NCBI GenBank assembly: GCA_035295125.1
Contig: DATGJP010000042.1
Coordinates: forward strand, 94,870 to 158,869
Source of the DNA: JAICMB01 sp035295125
Lineage (GTDB): Bacteria > Acidobacteriota > Terriglobia > Bryobacterales > Bryobacteraceae
Direction of reading: 5' to 3'
Length of the DNA stretch: 64,000 bases
Below are positions 52,370 through 60,846 of this stretch, piece by piece. The notes below the pieces were generated by a model, which had not been told where the DNA came from, searched no databases, and saw only the letters and a list, made by a program, of their open reading frames with translations. The translations under genes were made by a program, and so were the position numbers. The stretch's first letter is position 1, and each line of letters begins with the position of its first letter.

Positions 52370-53022
52370 GCAATCCATGGATTGATGTCTCGGTGGCCTT
52401 ACACAACGGAATGGTGCACTGGCCGGGTGACGAGCCGTTTCATATCGAGCGCCAATCGTCTATCGATCGGGGCGACATCTGCAATGTGTCGAAGTTTGGG
52501 GCCACGGTGCATATCGGAACGCACATGGACGCGCCGGTCCACTTTATAAACAACGGCGTGGGCATGGAGCAGGTGCCCTTAGATGCCGTGATGGGGCGGG
52601 CGCGCGTGATCGCGATTCAGGATCGCGAGGCAATCCGCGTTGGCGAGATCGAGCCTTACGGGATTGGCGAGGGCGAGCGGGTTTTGTTTCGAACCGCGAA
52701 TTCCGATCGGGTATGGAAGACGGACGAGTTTCAAAAGGAATTCGTCTACATCTCCCACGAGGCTGCCGAGTACCTGGCTGCTCGCAGGGTTCGCACGGTG
52801 GGCGTCGATTACCTCTCGGTTGGGGCATTCGATGGCGATGGGCCGGAGACTCATCGAGCACTGCTCGGCGGGGGCGTTTGGATCATTGAGGGCTTGCGGT
52901 TAGGGGAGGTGGACCCCGGCGAGTACGAACTGATTTGCCTGCCCCTGCGACTGGTCGGATCGGACGGTGCTCCGGCGCGTGCAATTTTACGAAGGCTGGA
53001 AGAAAATTCCGGTGGCCGGTAA
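52366..53022 (+). CDS. Cyclase/kynurenine formamidase-like metal hydrolase
   Basis: 218 residues. The KynB/cyclase family metal site is seen in HIGTHMDAPVHF: His49, His53 and Asp55 as ligands and His59 as general base. DVSVALHNGMVHWPGDEPF and GVDYLSVGAFDGDGPETHRALL are typical. KynB hydrolyses N-formylkynurenine, but the family also includes isatin and other amide/lactone hydrolases. No tryptophan-degradation genes are nearby, so the substrate is unknown. It is coupled to the preceding dehydrogenase by an ATGA overlap and followed by a clear terminator at 53186. Confidence 0.83.
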   Translation: MSNPWIDVSVALHNGMVHWPGDEPFHIERQSSIDRGDICNVSKFGATVHIGTHMDAPVHFINNGVGMEQVPLDAVMGRARVIAIQDREAIRVGEIEPYGIGEGERVLFRTANSDRVWKTDEFQKEFVYISHEAAEYLAARRVRTVGVDYLSVGAFDGDGPETHRALLGGGVWIIEGLRLGEVDPGEYELICLPLRLVGSDGAPARAILRRLEENSGGR

Positions 53023-53185
53023 GATTTTCCGGGCGCTTCCGTAGAAGTTGTTGAAAACAGGTGTGTAACCTTGGCGTTGTGATTGCAAGCGTAGAAATCG
53101 CACCGCGCTGAGGCGCGCGTCGGAGGAGTGTACGGTTAGCACTTAAGCCGTCAAGGGAAATCGGAGGAAGCATAGACTTCTTGTG
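53023..53185 (+). other. Non-coding 3' region of the dehydrogenase-cyclase unit, possible small RNA
   Basis: No ORF is supported in these 163 bases. Local hairpins are visible: GCGC...GCGC around 53105-53118 and GAAG-CATAGA-CTTC at 53167-53180. It runs into the terminator at 53186-53220. It may be simply the 3' untranslated region or the body of a small RNA. I found no match to RNA families I know well (SRP, 6S, RNase P, common riboswitches). Confidence 0.3.
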
Positions 53186-53220
53186 AAGGCGTCGCCGTTA
53201 CGGGCGGCGCCTTTGTTTTT
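53186..53220 (+). terminator. Intrinsic terminator after the KynB-like gene
   Basis: AAGGCGTCGCC (53186-53196), short loop, GGCGGCGCCTT (53203-53213), then TGTTTTT. This is an 11-bp stem with one G-U pair and a U-tract on the plus strand. It overlaps the 3' end of the leftward hypothetical gene (stop at 53198). The minus strand has no U-tract. Confidence 0.75.
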
Positions 53221-53722
53221 GGGCGAAGCGATAATCACGGTTTACAGACGTCACCATGGCAGGGACCGGGCTGAAAAGCGGCATAGATGCCCCGCAAGGG
53301 CACGGACGGGTCTCCAGGTTGGACGACGAAGAATCCAGCAGATGCAGGCCGGCATGGGCGTCGCACTCATAAGCCCGGAGCGTATTGTTTCTCCGTAGCA
53401 CCTGCTGATACACCGGAACGCCGAATGACCGCCACAGAAAATCGCGCTGGACGCCTTCCAGCACCTCGTTCAAGCTCCACGACAAAACGATAACGGCATG
53501 CGTGAGTTCGATACTGCGCTTCGCGAGATCGCGCAGGTGGAGTAACGTCCCGGCGACGGATTCCGGAGCAAAACGCTCACACTCACTGCACCATCCGTTG
53601 GGAAAGACCCGGATTGTTTTCGATTCGCGGAAGCCGGGGACCAGGATCGCGGTTCGCGGCGCCGGATCGAGCGGGTGCACGAAATTGGCTCTGGGGCCGG
53701 TGCCCTGGATTCTGAGGATCAT
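53198..53722 (-). CDS. Hypothetical Cys-rich protein
   Basis: 174 residues, no family recognised. Two Cys pairs (WCSECERF near residue 45 and RPCPCGAS near 140) plus YECDAH suggest metal binding. The centre (RDLAKRSIELTHAVIVLSWSLNEVLEG) is predicted helical. It is the last gene in line behind the amidohydrolase (51-bp gap) in the leftward kinase/regulator unit. It overlaps a terminator belonging to the opposite strand, and no SD is seen, so it may not be a real gene. Confidence 0.4.
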   Translation of the reverse strand: MILRIQGTGPRANFVHPLDPAPRTAILVPGFRESKTIRVFPNGWCSECERFAPESVAGTLLHLRDLAKRSIELTHAVIVLSWSLNEVLEGVQRDFLWRSFGVPVYQQVLRRNNTLRAYECDAHAGLHLLDSSSSNLETRPCPCGASMPLFSPVPAMVTSVNRDYRFAQKQRRRP

Positions 53723-53773
53723 GCCGAAGTCACACTTCCGTATCTAAGTGGTGAGAAGTCGGCCGGTTTTTTC

Positions 53774-54688
53774 TCAGGAAAACAGATGGGTAAGGTTATC
53801 GCCGAAAATCAGGCGGGCGGCCGATTCCTCAATCCCGATCTCATAGAGTGCTTTCGATTGGGCATCGAAGATTTGTGCGTTCCATCCACGTGGGAAGAAG
53901 GACGAGTCGCTGCCGAACAGCAGCCGGGCAGGACCCACTACATCAAGGGCCCGTCGGAAGACGGCCCGTAAATCGAGATGAGGCTCATAACGCATCCAGC
54001 TATTCGAGCTCGAAGTGTCGAGGAAGACGTTGGGGCAAAGGTCGCACAACATGAGCGCCTCCCGGAAGTAGCCGGCGCCAAAGTGCGGGACGACGAAATG
54101 AACGCGGGGATAGCGCAGCGCGATGCCATGCAGGTCGATTGGGTTTGAATAGCGCATGTCGAACGGAGAGGAGAGCCCGAGTTTGGCTCTGATTCCGACG
54201 CTCAGGACACCACAATGAACAAAAGCCACGGTTCCGGGGTGCGCGGCCACGAGGTCGAGCAGTTGAATGGCGCGATCGTCGTGCATGGAATAGCGATGCA
54301 TGGCAGGGAAGAAGCACAATCCGTGAAGATTGCCCCTCGCAAGGGCCGCTTCGATGGTCGCGGCGGTTTGCGGTGACGTAGGGTCGACCATCGCGTAGCC
54401 GAAGAATCGCGGCAAGGCCTGCTGAACGGCGGCTACGACGGAGTCCTGGTCGCCGGGTACACTGGCGATGAGGGCGGCGCGTGCAACACCGTGACGGTCG
54501 AGATCGGCGACCCAGTGGCGAGCGAGGTCGGAAGGGTCGGAGCTGGGAAGCGCCCAACCTAGCAGTTCCTGGAGATGATCGAGAGTTGTCTTCTTCTGTG
54601 CAGCGAGTGCGCTGAAGAATCGCTGGGAGAAGAAATGGACATGCGCGTCGGCGACCTCCAGCGGGCCCCAGGGTGAATCGACTGGCAT
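53774..54688 (-). CDS. Amidohydrolase 2 family metal-dependent hydrolase
   Basis: 304 residues from the ATG at 54688 (TAATG overlap with the regulator stop); an in-frame start at 54739 is rejected. TIM-barrel metallohydrolase: the N-terminal HVHF motif in VADAHVHFFSQ, the His in TVAFVHCG, the His in FVVPHFGAGY and the Asp in RLLFGSDSSFF are the metal and catalytic positions of the Amidohydro_2 (ACMSD-like) group. These enzymes decarboxylate or hydrolyse small aromatic or lactone acids. The substrate is unknown. It is co-transcribed with the NarL-type regulator. Confidence 0.83.
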   Translation of the reverse strand: MPVDSPWGPLEVADAHVHFFSQRFFSALAAQKKTTLDHLQELLGWALPSSDPSDLARHWVADLDRHGVARAALIASVPGDQDSVVAAVQQALPRFFGYAMVDPTSPQTAATIEAALARGNLHGLCFFPAMHRYSMHDDRAIQLLDLVAAHPGTVAFVHCGVLSVGIRAKLGLSSPFDMRYSNPIDLHGIALRYPRVHFVVPHFGAGYFREALMLCDLCPNVFLDTSSSNSWMRYEPHLDLRAVFRRALDVVGPARLLFGSDSSFFPRGWNAQIFDAQSKALYEIGIEESAARLIFGDNLTHLFS

Positions 54689-55371
54689 TACTTGGCCGCG
54701 CCGCCTGCTTCCGGCATTGGGAAATGGGTGATGCCGCACGCCAGCGCCAGTTGGGTCAGGCCGGCGACGTTGTTTACACCCAGTTTCTTCATCATGGTCT
54801 TGCGATAGCTACGGACGGTTTGTAGGCCGAGATCGAGCAGCACGGCGATCTCTTTGCTGGTCTTGCCTTCAGCGACCAGGCGCAGCACCTGGAGCTCGCG
54901 CGGCGAGAGCACATCGAGAGCCGAGGGAAGCGGCTTGGATTCCAGGTCACCACGCTGGATGCGCTGGAGCAGCCGGTCAGAAACCTGCGGGCTGAGATAG
55001 GAGCCGCCTTTGGCGACGGTACGCAACGCGTCGACCAGGTCATTATCGGATGCCTTTTTGAGGACGAACGCACGCGCGCCCGAGCGGATGGCGCCCACAA
55101 CCGAGTGCTCGTCGTCATACATTGACAGGATAATGATCTTGACAGTGGGGCTGTGACGCAGGATTTCAGTGGTCGTTTCAATGCCGTTGAGACCGGGAAG
55201 ACCGATATCCATGAGTACGATATCGGGCCGCCGGGTTTTGCAGATCTGGACGGCCTCGGAACCGTTCTCGGCTTCCGCCATGACCTGAAACTCGTCGCTG
55301 TGTCTCAGGATGGCCTTGATGCCGTCCCGCATGATCTTGTGATCGTCGACCAAAAGGACGTTGAGTGGCAT
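54688..55371 (-). CDS. NarL/FixJ-type response regulator
   Basis: 227 residues. Receiver domain with Asp9/Asp10 acidic pocket, Asp55 phospho-acceptor (DIVLMDIGLPG) and Lys in FVLKKASDND; LuxR-type HTH at about 155-215 (LSPRELQVLRLVAEGKTSKEIA). All residues needed for phospho-signalling are present, unlike in the kinase-like protein encoded just upstream. Its ATG abuts the kinase gene stop (55371/55372), so the two are stoichiometrically coupled. The target genes are unknown; the downstream amidohydrolase or the divergent CpaE-like gene are candidates. Confidence 0.9.
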   Translation of the reverse strand: MPLNVLLVDDHKIMRDGIKAILRHSDEFQVMAEAENGSEAVQICKTRRPDIVLMDIGLPGLNGIETTTEILRHSPTVKIIILSMYDDEHSVVGAIRSGARAFVLKKASDNDLVDALRTVAKGGSYLSPQVSDRLLQRIQRGDLESKPLPSALDVLSPRELQVLRLVAEGKTSKEIAVLLDLGLQTVRSYRKTMMKKLGVNNVAGLTQLALACGITHFPMPEAGGAAK

Positions 55372-56028
55372 TTAATGTTGATTTGGAGGCGCGATCTTCG
55401 AGCTGAACCTGATAATTGTATCGTGTTCACCAACTTGGCTCACCTCAATAGCGATATCGTGCCTGCGGGCATAGTGATGCATGAAGAGGGCGGGCAGCCT
55501 CGACGGGCTGTCGAAATCGGGCCTGGCATTTGCCCGGATCTCGATTACGTATTGGTTGCGAGCGCGTTTCAACTGCAGTTCGACATTATTACACCCAGGT
55601 GCGGTGGTGGCAAGCTCCAGCGCACTCTCGGTGACGCGGTATAAGGGCTCGGCTTGCGGAAGCGGTATGCGAACGCTGGGATCGAGCTGGCCGCGGAGGG
55701 TGCCCTGGAATGTGTCGCGGAAGTGTCCCACCAGGCGTTCGAGGGCGAATTGCAGGCCGGCGCGCTGGACGACGGATGGGTTTAAGGCATAGCTAAGGTC
55801 GCGGATCCGCCCGATCACGGTTTCGAGAAGCTGCTGGATTTCGGCGGTCCGCTGCTCGATTTCGGGAGCCTGGCTGCGATAATCGAGGCGGAGTGCGTCG
55901 AGTTGGAGGCCGATGGCGCTCAGCACCTGGCCGACGTCGTCGTGAAGCGTTCGGGAGACGCGGTTCAGTTCGGATTCGCGCTCGCTCATGAAATTGAGGA
56001 GCATCTCGTCGATGGGTGAGGTGCTCAT
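55372..56028 (-). CDS. DesK/NarX-like histidine-kinase-like protein with degenerate ATP site
   Basis: 218 residues, no transmembrane or sensor domain. The HisKA_3 dimerisation/phospho-acceptor helix is intact: His29 in RTLHDDVGQVLSAIGLQLD, and RIRDLSYALNPSVV later. The C-terminal HATPase region is eroded. The N-box, normally EALTNAxKHA, reads ESALELATTAPG (134-145) without its Asn. The G1 box DxGxG is missing where IRANARPDF stands (165-172). It therefore probably cannot bind ATP normally. It may act as a phospho-transfer or phosphatase adaptor for the regulator, or be phosphorylated by another kinase. Confidence 0.8.
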   Translation of the reverse strand: MSTSPIDEMLLNFMSERESELNRVSRTLHDDVGQVLSAIGLQLDALRLDYRSQAPEIEQRTAEIQQLLETVIGRIRDLSYALNPSVVQRAGLQFALERLVGHFRDTFQGTLRGQLDPSVRIPLPQAEPLYRVTESALELATTAPGCNNVELQLKRARNQYVIEIRANARPDFDSPSRLPALFMHHYARRHDIAIEVSQVGEHDTIIRFSSKIAPPNQH

Positions 56029-56113
56029 GCGGTATCAACACCATAATCGCACTGTCCAAAACATTACTAGACCAGCTAAGTATTCTCCTTAGGACCGCCG
56101 ATATAAAGAGCGT

Positions 56114-57253
56114 ATGTTTCGCGCACTGGTGCTCGCACCCGACCCTGCCTTTGCCAAGGCAGTGGAGCGCGTTGCCCTGGAATCGCGGCATCTCCTTGTA
56201 AATAAAACGTTCAACGCACTTCCGGATAGCCCGTACGAGGTCAGCCGGCTCATTAGCTCTTTCGATCCCGAGGTGGTGTTGATGGAGAGCACCAACGTGG
56301 AAGCTGCGTTGTCGGCCGCGGAAAAGATCAGAGACCAGGCGCCCGAAGTAGGGGTCCTGGCGCTGGGTGGCCGGCTGCCTCTTGCCATCGAACAGCAGTT
56401 CGATGCCATTGGCGTGACCGCTCTGAACGGCGCCTTCAGTCCGGACCAGTTTCTTCGAGCGATCAAGGACGCGGTTCACAGGGCGCGGCGCAACACCTTC
56501 TCGCATCTGTTCGCCTTCCTGCCTGGAAAGGCCGGAAGCGGGTCAACCACGGTTGCCCTCAACCTGGCGGCCGCGATTGTTCAGGAGTTGCAAAAGAAGG
56601 TCTTTGTTCTCGAGACGGATCTGCACTCCGGCGTCATGTCGATGCTGCTGGACGTCAAGCCTCGCATTCCCCTGATCGACGCGTTGCAGAATGCCGACAG
56701 CCTCGATTACTCCGTCTGGCTGAACTATGTCGTGCAGGCACACGGGGTCGATTTTCTACTTGCGGATCGGAATAAGAAAACGCCGCTGCCTTCGTGGATG
56801 CACTATCATCAACTACTGCGGTTTGCGGCCGGGCGGTATGACGCGCTGATCGTGGATCTTCCGGAAGTGGTCAACGATGCAACCGCGGAACTGGTGCAGT
56901 ATGCGAAATGGACCTTCGTTGTCTGTACGCCGGAGCTCACCTCGTTGCGGCTGGCGGATCAGCGCATCCGCGAGCTGCGGGAAAAGGGAGCGCCGCCGGA
57001 TCGTTTACGGGTCGTGCTGAACCGCTGGCACCGCAGCGATATGAAACCGGAGGAGGTCGCCGAGCTCCTGCAGCATCCGGTGACATGCGTAATTCGTAAC
57101 GATTATCGGGTGGTCAGCAAAGCGATCAATGCAAACCGTCCCGTGAGTATGGATTCGGATGTGGGGCGCGGGCTGGTCGATTTTGCGAAGAAGCTGATGG
57201 CGAATCCCAAAGAGGCGCAAGCGCCGCCGAAACCGAGGTTCAGTTTCTTCTAA
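56114..57253 (+). CDS. CpaE-like pilus-assembly ATPase (MinD/ParA superfamily)
   Basis: 379 residues. The N-terminal ~125 residues are a receiver-like domain in which the phospho-Asp is replaced (PEVVLMEST, Glu58). Residues 130-350 form a MinD/ParA-type P-loop ATPase with the deviant Walker A GKAGSGSTT (138-146), a form seen in CpaE-type proteins. FVLETDLHSGVMSMLLDVK and the Walker B-like DALIVDLPEVV follow. CpaE/TadZ proteins localise Flp/Tad pili at the pole. No other tad genes are in the window, so it is either an orphan or part of a dispersed set. TATAAA lies 7 bases before the ATG, which could be a -10 for a leaderless message. Confidence 0.8.
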   Translation: MFRALVLAPDPAFAKAVERVALESRHLLVNKTFNALPDSPYEVSRLISSFDPEVVLMESTNVEAALSAAEKIRDQAPEVGVLALGGRLPLAIEQQFDAIGVTALNGAFSPDQFLRAIKDAVHRARRNTFSHLFAFLPGKAGSGSTTVALNLAAAIVQELQKKVFVLETDLHSGVMSMLLDVKPRIPLIDALQNADSLDYSVWLNYVVQAHGVDFLLADRNKKTPLPSWMHYHQLLRFAAGRYDALIVDLPEVVNDATAELVQYAKWTFVVCTPELTSLRLADQRIRELREKGAPPDRLRVVLNRWHRSDMKPEEVAELLQHPVTCVIRNDYRVVSKAINANRPVSMDSDVGRGLVDFAKKLMANPKEAQAPPKPRFSFF

Positions 57254-57311
57254 GTTGAACACCTCTCCGGTGATTTCCCGCACCAGGTCTGGGGTTCTGT
57301 GGAAGGGTGAA

Positions 57312-57328
57312 GCAGGCGATTCGCCTGC
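57312..57328. repeat. GCAGGCGA inverted repeat
   Basis: GCAGGCGA-T-TCGCCTGC is a perfect 8-bp dyad in the 212-bp gap between the CpaE-like and permease genes. A second, shorter copy, GGCGA-AA-TCGCC, lies at 57445-57456. The same core appears at 38547 and 45715. The rest of the gap shows no gene. Confidence 0.6.
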
Positions 57329-57465
57329 CTTTGGAAGCACAGACCAGCTCTCGGCGCCTCGGCATAATTCAGGCTTTGGAGACCGGTGGTTACGCACCAA
57401 CTAAAACATTTGCACTACCTGAGAGTCTGAGGCTGAACGAGACTGGCGAAATCGCCTGTCCCACC

Positions 57466-58947
57466 TCAATCGCCGGTTTCCGGCTGGAGGCTCCCGCCGA
57501 TTTCGGGCTCGCAGAGGTTGCTGTGGCTCTTGGCGTATAGGAAATACACCACCAGGCCGATCACCATCCAGATCAGGGCAGCAAGCTTGATCGTGGTATC
57601 GCGGCTGACGATCATAGCGAGGCATATGGTCGCGCCGAGAATCGGCACCAACGGCACCATGGGCGTCCGGAAGGGACGTTCCACGTTCGGGCTTCTGCGA
57701 CGCATGATCCAGACGCCGATTGACACCAGCACAAACGCGGTCAGGGTGCCAACCGAAGTGAGGTCGCCAGTGATGTCGCCGGGGAGCAATGCGCCGATCA
57801 ATGCGACGAACACGAACAGCACCATATTCGACTTGTACGGCGTCCGGAACGTCGGATGGATCTGGCAGAACAGCTTCGGGAGCAGGCCATCCTTGGACAT
57901 CGAGTAAAACACGCGGCTTTGGCCGAGCAGCATGACCAGCATGACCGATGAGAACCCCGCCAGAACGGCAATCGTGACCAGGGTCACGAGCCAGTTGTAG
58001 TTTGGCATGGCGGTGTGAATGGCGTAAGCGACGGAGGCTTCCATGCCCTTCGCCGGGTCGACGAAATCTTTGGACGGAACCAGGCCGGTGAGGACATAGC
58101 TGAAGAGGATATACAGCACAGTGCACACGGCGAGTGAGCCCATGATGCCGATGGGCATGTTCTTCCCGGGGTTGATGGTCTCCTGGGCAGCCGTCGATAC
58201 CGCGTCGAATCCGATGAATGCGAAGAACACAATTCCCGCGCCGCCCAGTACACCTCCCCAGCCGTGCTTGAAGACTCCCTGATGCGTCTCGTCCGGGGGC
58301 ATGAAGTAGGGCGTGTGGTAGGCGGGATTCATGTATTTCCAGCCGACCACGATGATCAGGAGCACGATCGCAACTTTCACCGCGACGATGATCGCGTTCA
58401 CTGTGGCCGACTCCGAAGTTCCCTTGACAAGGAGCAGGCTGAGGATCAGAAGAATGAACACGGCCGGAGCGTTGAAGATGCCGTGCACACCAGCGGTCGA
58501 GGTTTGCAATGGAGAATGGCGCCATTCCCAGGGGATGAGGTCAGGGAATAGCAGGTTGAGATACTCCGTCCATGCGATCGAGAGCGTAGCGGCCCCCAGC
58601 GCGTATTCGAGGATAAGCGCCCAGCCGATGATCCAGGCCACAAGCTCGCCCATGGTGACGTAGGCATAGGTGTAGGCGCTACCGGCCACCGGAATCATGG
58701 CGGCAAATTCCGCGTAGCAGAGACCGGCAAAGGCGCAGCCCAGCGCGGCTACGATGAACGATAGCGTCACGGCGGGTCCTGCATCCTGACCGGCAGCGGC
58801 AGCGGTACGAACGAAGATCCCCGCGCCGATGATCGCGCCGATGCCGAGGGCGATAAGGCCCGGCCACTGCAGTGTCCGCTTTAAGCCGCCCTTTTCGTCA
58901 ACCTGGGCCAGAAGAGTGGATAGTGATTTGGTTCGAAAAAGGCTCAT
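57466..58947 (-). CDS. APC-family amino acid permease (cationic amino acid transporter type)
   Basis: 493 residues with about 12-14 TM helices. The APC consensus GLIALGIGAIIGAGIFVRTAAAAG in TM1 and GFDAVSTAAQETINPGKNMPIGI in TM6-7 are typical of the CAT/YfnA group of amino-acid uptake systems. TLQWPGLIALG after an N-terminal LAQVDEKGGLKR stretch is also family-like. The substrate is not determinable here. It sits 19 bp downstream of mrdA on the same strand, so it may be transcribed with the rod operon, though the functions are unrelated. Confidence 0.87.
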   Translation of the reverse strand: MSLFRTKSLSTLLAQVDEKGGLKRTLQWPGLIALGIGAIIGAGIFVRTAAAAGQDAGPAVTLSFIVAALGCAFAGLCYAEFAAMIPVAGSAYTYAYVTMGELVAWIIGWALILEYALGAATLSIAWTEYLNLLFPDLIPWEWRHSPLQTSTAGVHGIFNAPAVFILLILSLLLVKGTSESATVNAIIVAVKVAIVLLIIVVGWKYMNPAYHTPYFMPPDETHQGVFKHGWGGVLGGAGIVFFAFIGFDAVSTAAQETINPGKNMPIGIMGSLAVCTVLYILFSYVLTGLVPSKDFVDPAKGMEASVAYAIHTAMPNYNWLVTLVTIAVLAGFSSVMLVMLLGQSRVFYSMSKDGLLPKLFCQIHPTFRTPYKSNMVLFVFVALIGALLPGDITGDLTSVGTLTAFVLVSIGVWIMRRRSPNVERPFRTPMVPLVPILGATICLAMIVSRDTTIKLAALIWMVIGLVVYFLYAKSHSNLCEPEIGGSLQPETGD

Positions 58948-58966
58948 GGCAAGCTGTTTGGGTCTG

Positions 58967-60838
58967 TCACTTATGTGCAGGCGGCTGGAACAATGAAGGC
59001 ATCAGAAGAGCAATTGTGGGACGCGCCTGCTGAAGGCGGAGTTTCTTATCGAAATAAGCTTTAATCACGTCGCGGACGATGGGCGCGGCGGTGCTGCCGT
59101 GCTGCCCGGCATTCTCGAATAACGCGACGGCGACAACCTCGGGCGCTTCACGCGGGGCGAAGCCCACGAACCAGGCGTGGTCCTTGGTGGACTGGTTGTG
59201 CACGCGCTTGGCGAGCTCGGCTGAGACCGCCTGCGCGGTGCCGGTTTTGCCACAGACCGTCTGGCCCGGAATGCGCGCATTCCCACCGGTGCCTCCTTCA
59301 TTCACGACGCCGTACATAGCGCTGACGATGGTTTGAACATTCTCCGGATTCAGGTCGCTCTTCACGGAAAATGGCGTGGCGCCGGTCACGAGATGAGGAC
59401 GATACCATATTCCGCCCATTGCCAATCCGCCGATGGCCCGCGCCAGTTGCAGAGGAGTGACCGCTACCGCGCCCTGTCCCACGCCGACGGAAATTACTTC
59501 GCCTGCATACCACTTCTCGCGGAAAACCCGGCGCTTCCAAGCGGTCGACGGCATGATGCCCTCGGCTTCATGCGGCAAATCGATTCCCGTCCGATGCCCA
59601 ATGCCCGCGGCCTCGGCGTATTTCGCGATGGTATCGACGCCCAGCCTGTTCGCGAGCGTGTAGAAATATGTATCGCAGGAGTGGACAATGGCCTGGTGCA
59701 GGTCGAGCGGGCCGTGGTGCGCAAGGCAGGCATGGAAGTGGCCGTAGAAGCTCGCGCCGCCCGCGCAGGTGACGTGATAATCGGGCGTGATGGAGCCTGA
59801 TTCGAGGCCGGCTAGCCCCATGATCGGTTTAAACGTGGAACCGGGCGGCAGTTGATCCTGGATGGCGCGATTGAACAGGGGATGGTCGGGATTGTTGACC
59901 AGGTTGCGCCAGTCCTCCGCCCGGATGCGGGCGGCGAAAAGATTGGGGTCATAGGCAGGATGGCTCACCATGGCGAGCACCTCGCCGTTCCGCGGATTGA
60001 GCACCACCACAGAGCCGCGCTTGTCCTGCATCGCCAGTTCGGCCACTACCTGAAGATCGAGGTCGATCGTAAGTTGCAGGTCTTTACCGGGTATGGCGGG
60101 CTTGTCTTCGAGGACCTCGTGCTCGTTGCCGAGGTTGTCGACAGTTACGCGACGTTGGCCGTCAACGCCCATCAAGGTATCGTTGTACTGGCGCTCGATG
60201 CCGTCTTTGCCGATCAGCGCTCCCTGGTCGTACTTCGCGAATTCGGGCGTGTTCAGCTCCGATTCGGAAATTTCACCGACGTACCCGATGACGTGCGCTG
60301 CCAGCCCATCCTTCGGATAGAGGCGGCGTTGTCCATGAATCAACTCCATCTCAGGGAACGTCCCCGCGTCGCGGTGAGACTCGACAAAGGCCAATTCGGC
60401 CGGCGTCAATTCTTCCTTGATGATGATGGGAACGTACTTGGGTTCGGAGCGGAAGCGGCGGACCCGCGCGGCGAGCTGGTCATATTCCAGGTTGAGACCT
60501 TCGGCGATGGCCGGCAGGTGCTCCATCTTCAGGTTTTCGCGCGTCAGGATGAGGCTGTAAGAGTCGTGATTATCGACAATGATTCGCCCGTCACGATCGA
60601 GGATCTTGCCGCGAGGCGCGAGGACGGGAATCGATTTAATGCTGTTCTGCTCCGCTTGCTCCTGGTAGTGCGCAGGGTTGCGCACCTGCAGCTCCCAAAA
60701 TCCCGAAACGAGGAATACAAAAACCGCGACCGAGAAGTATTGGAATGACGCGATCTTCGCCGGCGCGAACTTGAGCTCTTCGCGGAGAACCGGCGGAGTG
60801 GAAATTTTCTCCTCTTCGCGCTCGACAGGGGGTATCAC
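58967..60838 (-). CDS. mrdA: Penicillin-binding protein 2, lateral-wall transpeptidase
   Basis: 623 residues from GTG 60838. A single N-terminal TM (FQYFSVAVFVFLVSGFW) is followed by a dimerisation domain with APRGKILDRDGRII and a transpeptidase domain. Catalytic motifs: S334-x-x-K337 in PPGSTFKPI, S387-C-D389 (SxN/SxD box), and K531-T-G. Class B PBP2 forms peptide cross-links in the elongasome with RodA. No rodA gene is in the window. It lies 8 bp after mreD in the order mreB-mreC-mreD-mrdA. Confidence 0.93.
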   Translation of the reverse strand: MIPPVEREEEKISTPPVLREELKFAPAKIASFQYFSVAVFVFLVSGFWELQVRNPAHYQEQAEQNSIKSIPVLAPRGKILDRDGRIIVDNHDSYSLILTRENLKMEHLPAIAEGLNLEYDQLAARVRRFRSEPKYVPIIIKEELTPAELAFVESHRDAGTFPEMELIHGQRRLYPKDGLAAHVIGYVGEISESELNTPEFAKYDQGALIGKDGIERQYNDTLMGVDGQRRVTVDNLGNEHEVLEDKPAIPGKDLQLTIDLDLQVVAELAMQDKRGSVVVLNPRNGEVLAMVSHPAYDPNLFAARIRAEDWRNLVNNPDHPLFNRAIQDQLPPGSTFKPIMGLAGLESGSITPDYHVTCAGGASFYGHFHACLAHHGPLDLHQAIVHSCDTYFYTLANRLGVDTIAKYAEAAGIGHRTGIDLPHEAEGIMPSTAWKRRVFREKWYAGEVISVGVGQGAVAVTPLQLARAIGGLAMGGIWYRPHLVTGATPFSVKSDLNPENVQTIVSAMYGVVNEGGTGGNARIPGQTVCGKTGTAQAVSAELAKRVHNQSTKDHAWFVGFAPREAPEVVAVALFENAGQHGSTAAPIVRDVIKAYFDKKLRLQQARPTIALLMPSLFQPPAHK

Positions 60839-60846
60839 GAATCTGC

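Noticed and set aside
57307..57540. 77-residue plus-strand ORF after the CpaE-like gene
   Set aside because: It starts over the GCAGGCGA inverted repeat and runs antisense into the permease gene; no family resemblance and no RBS.
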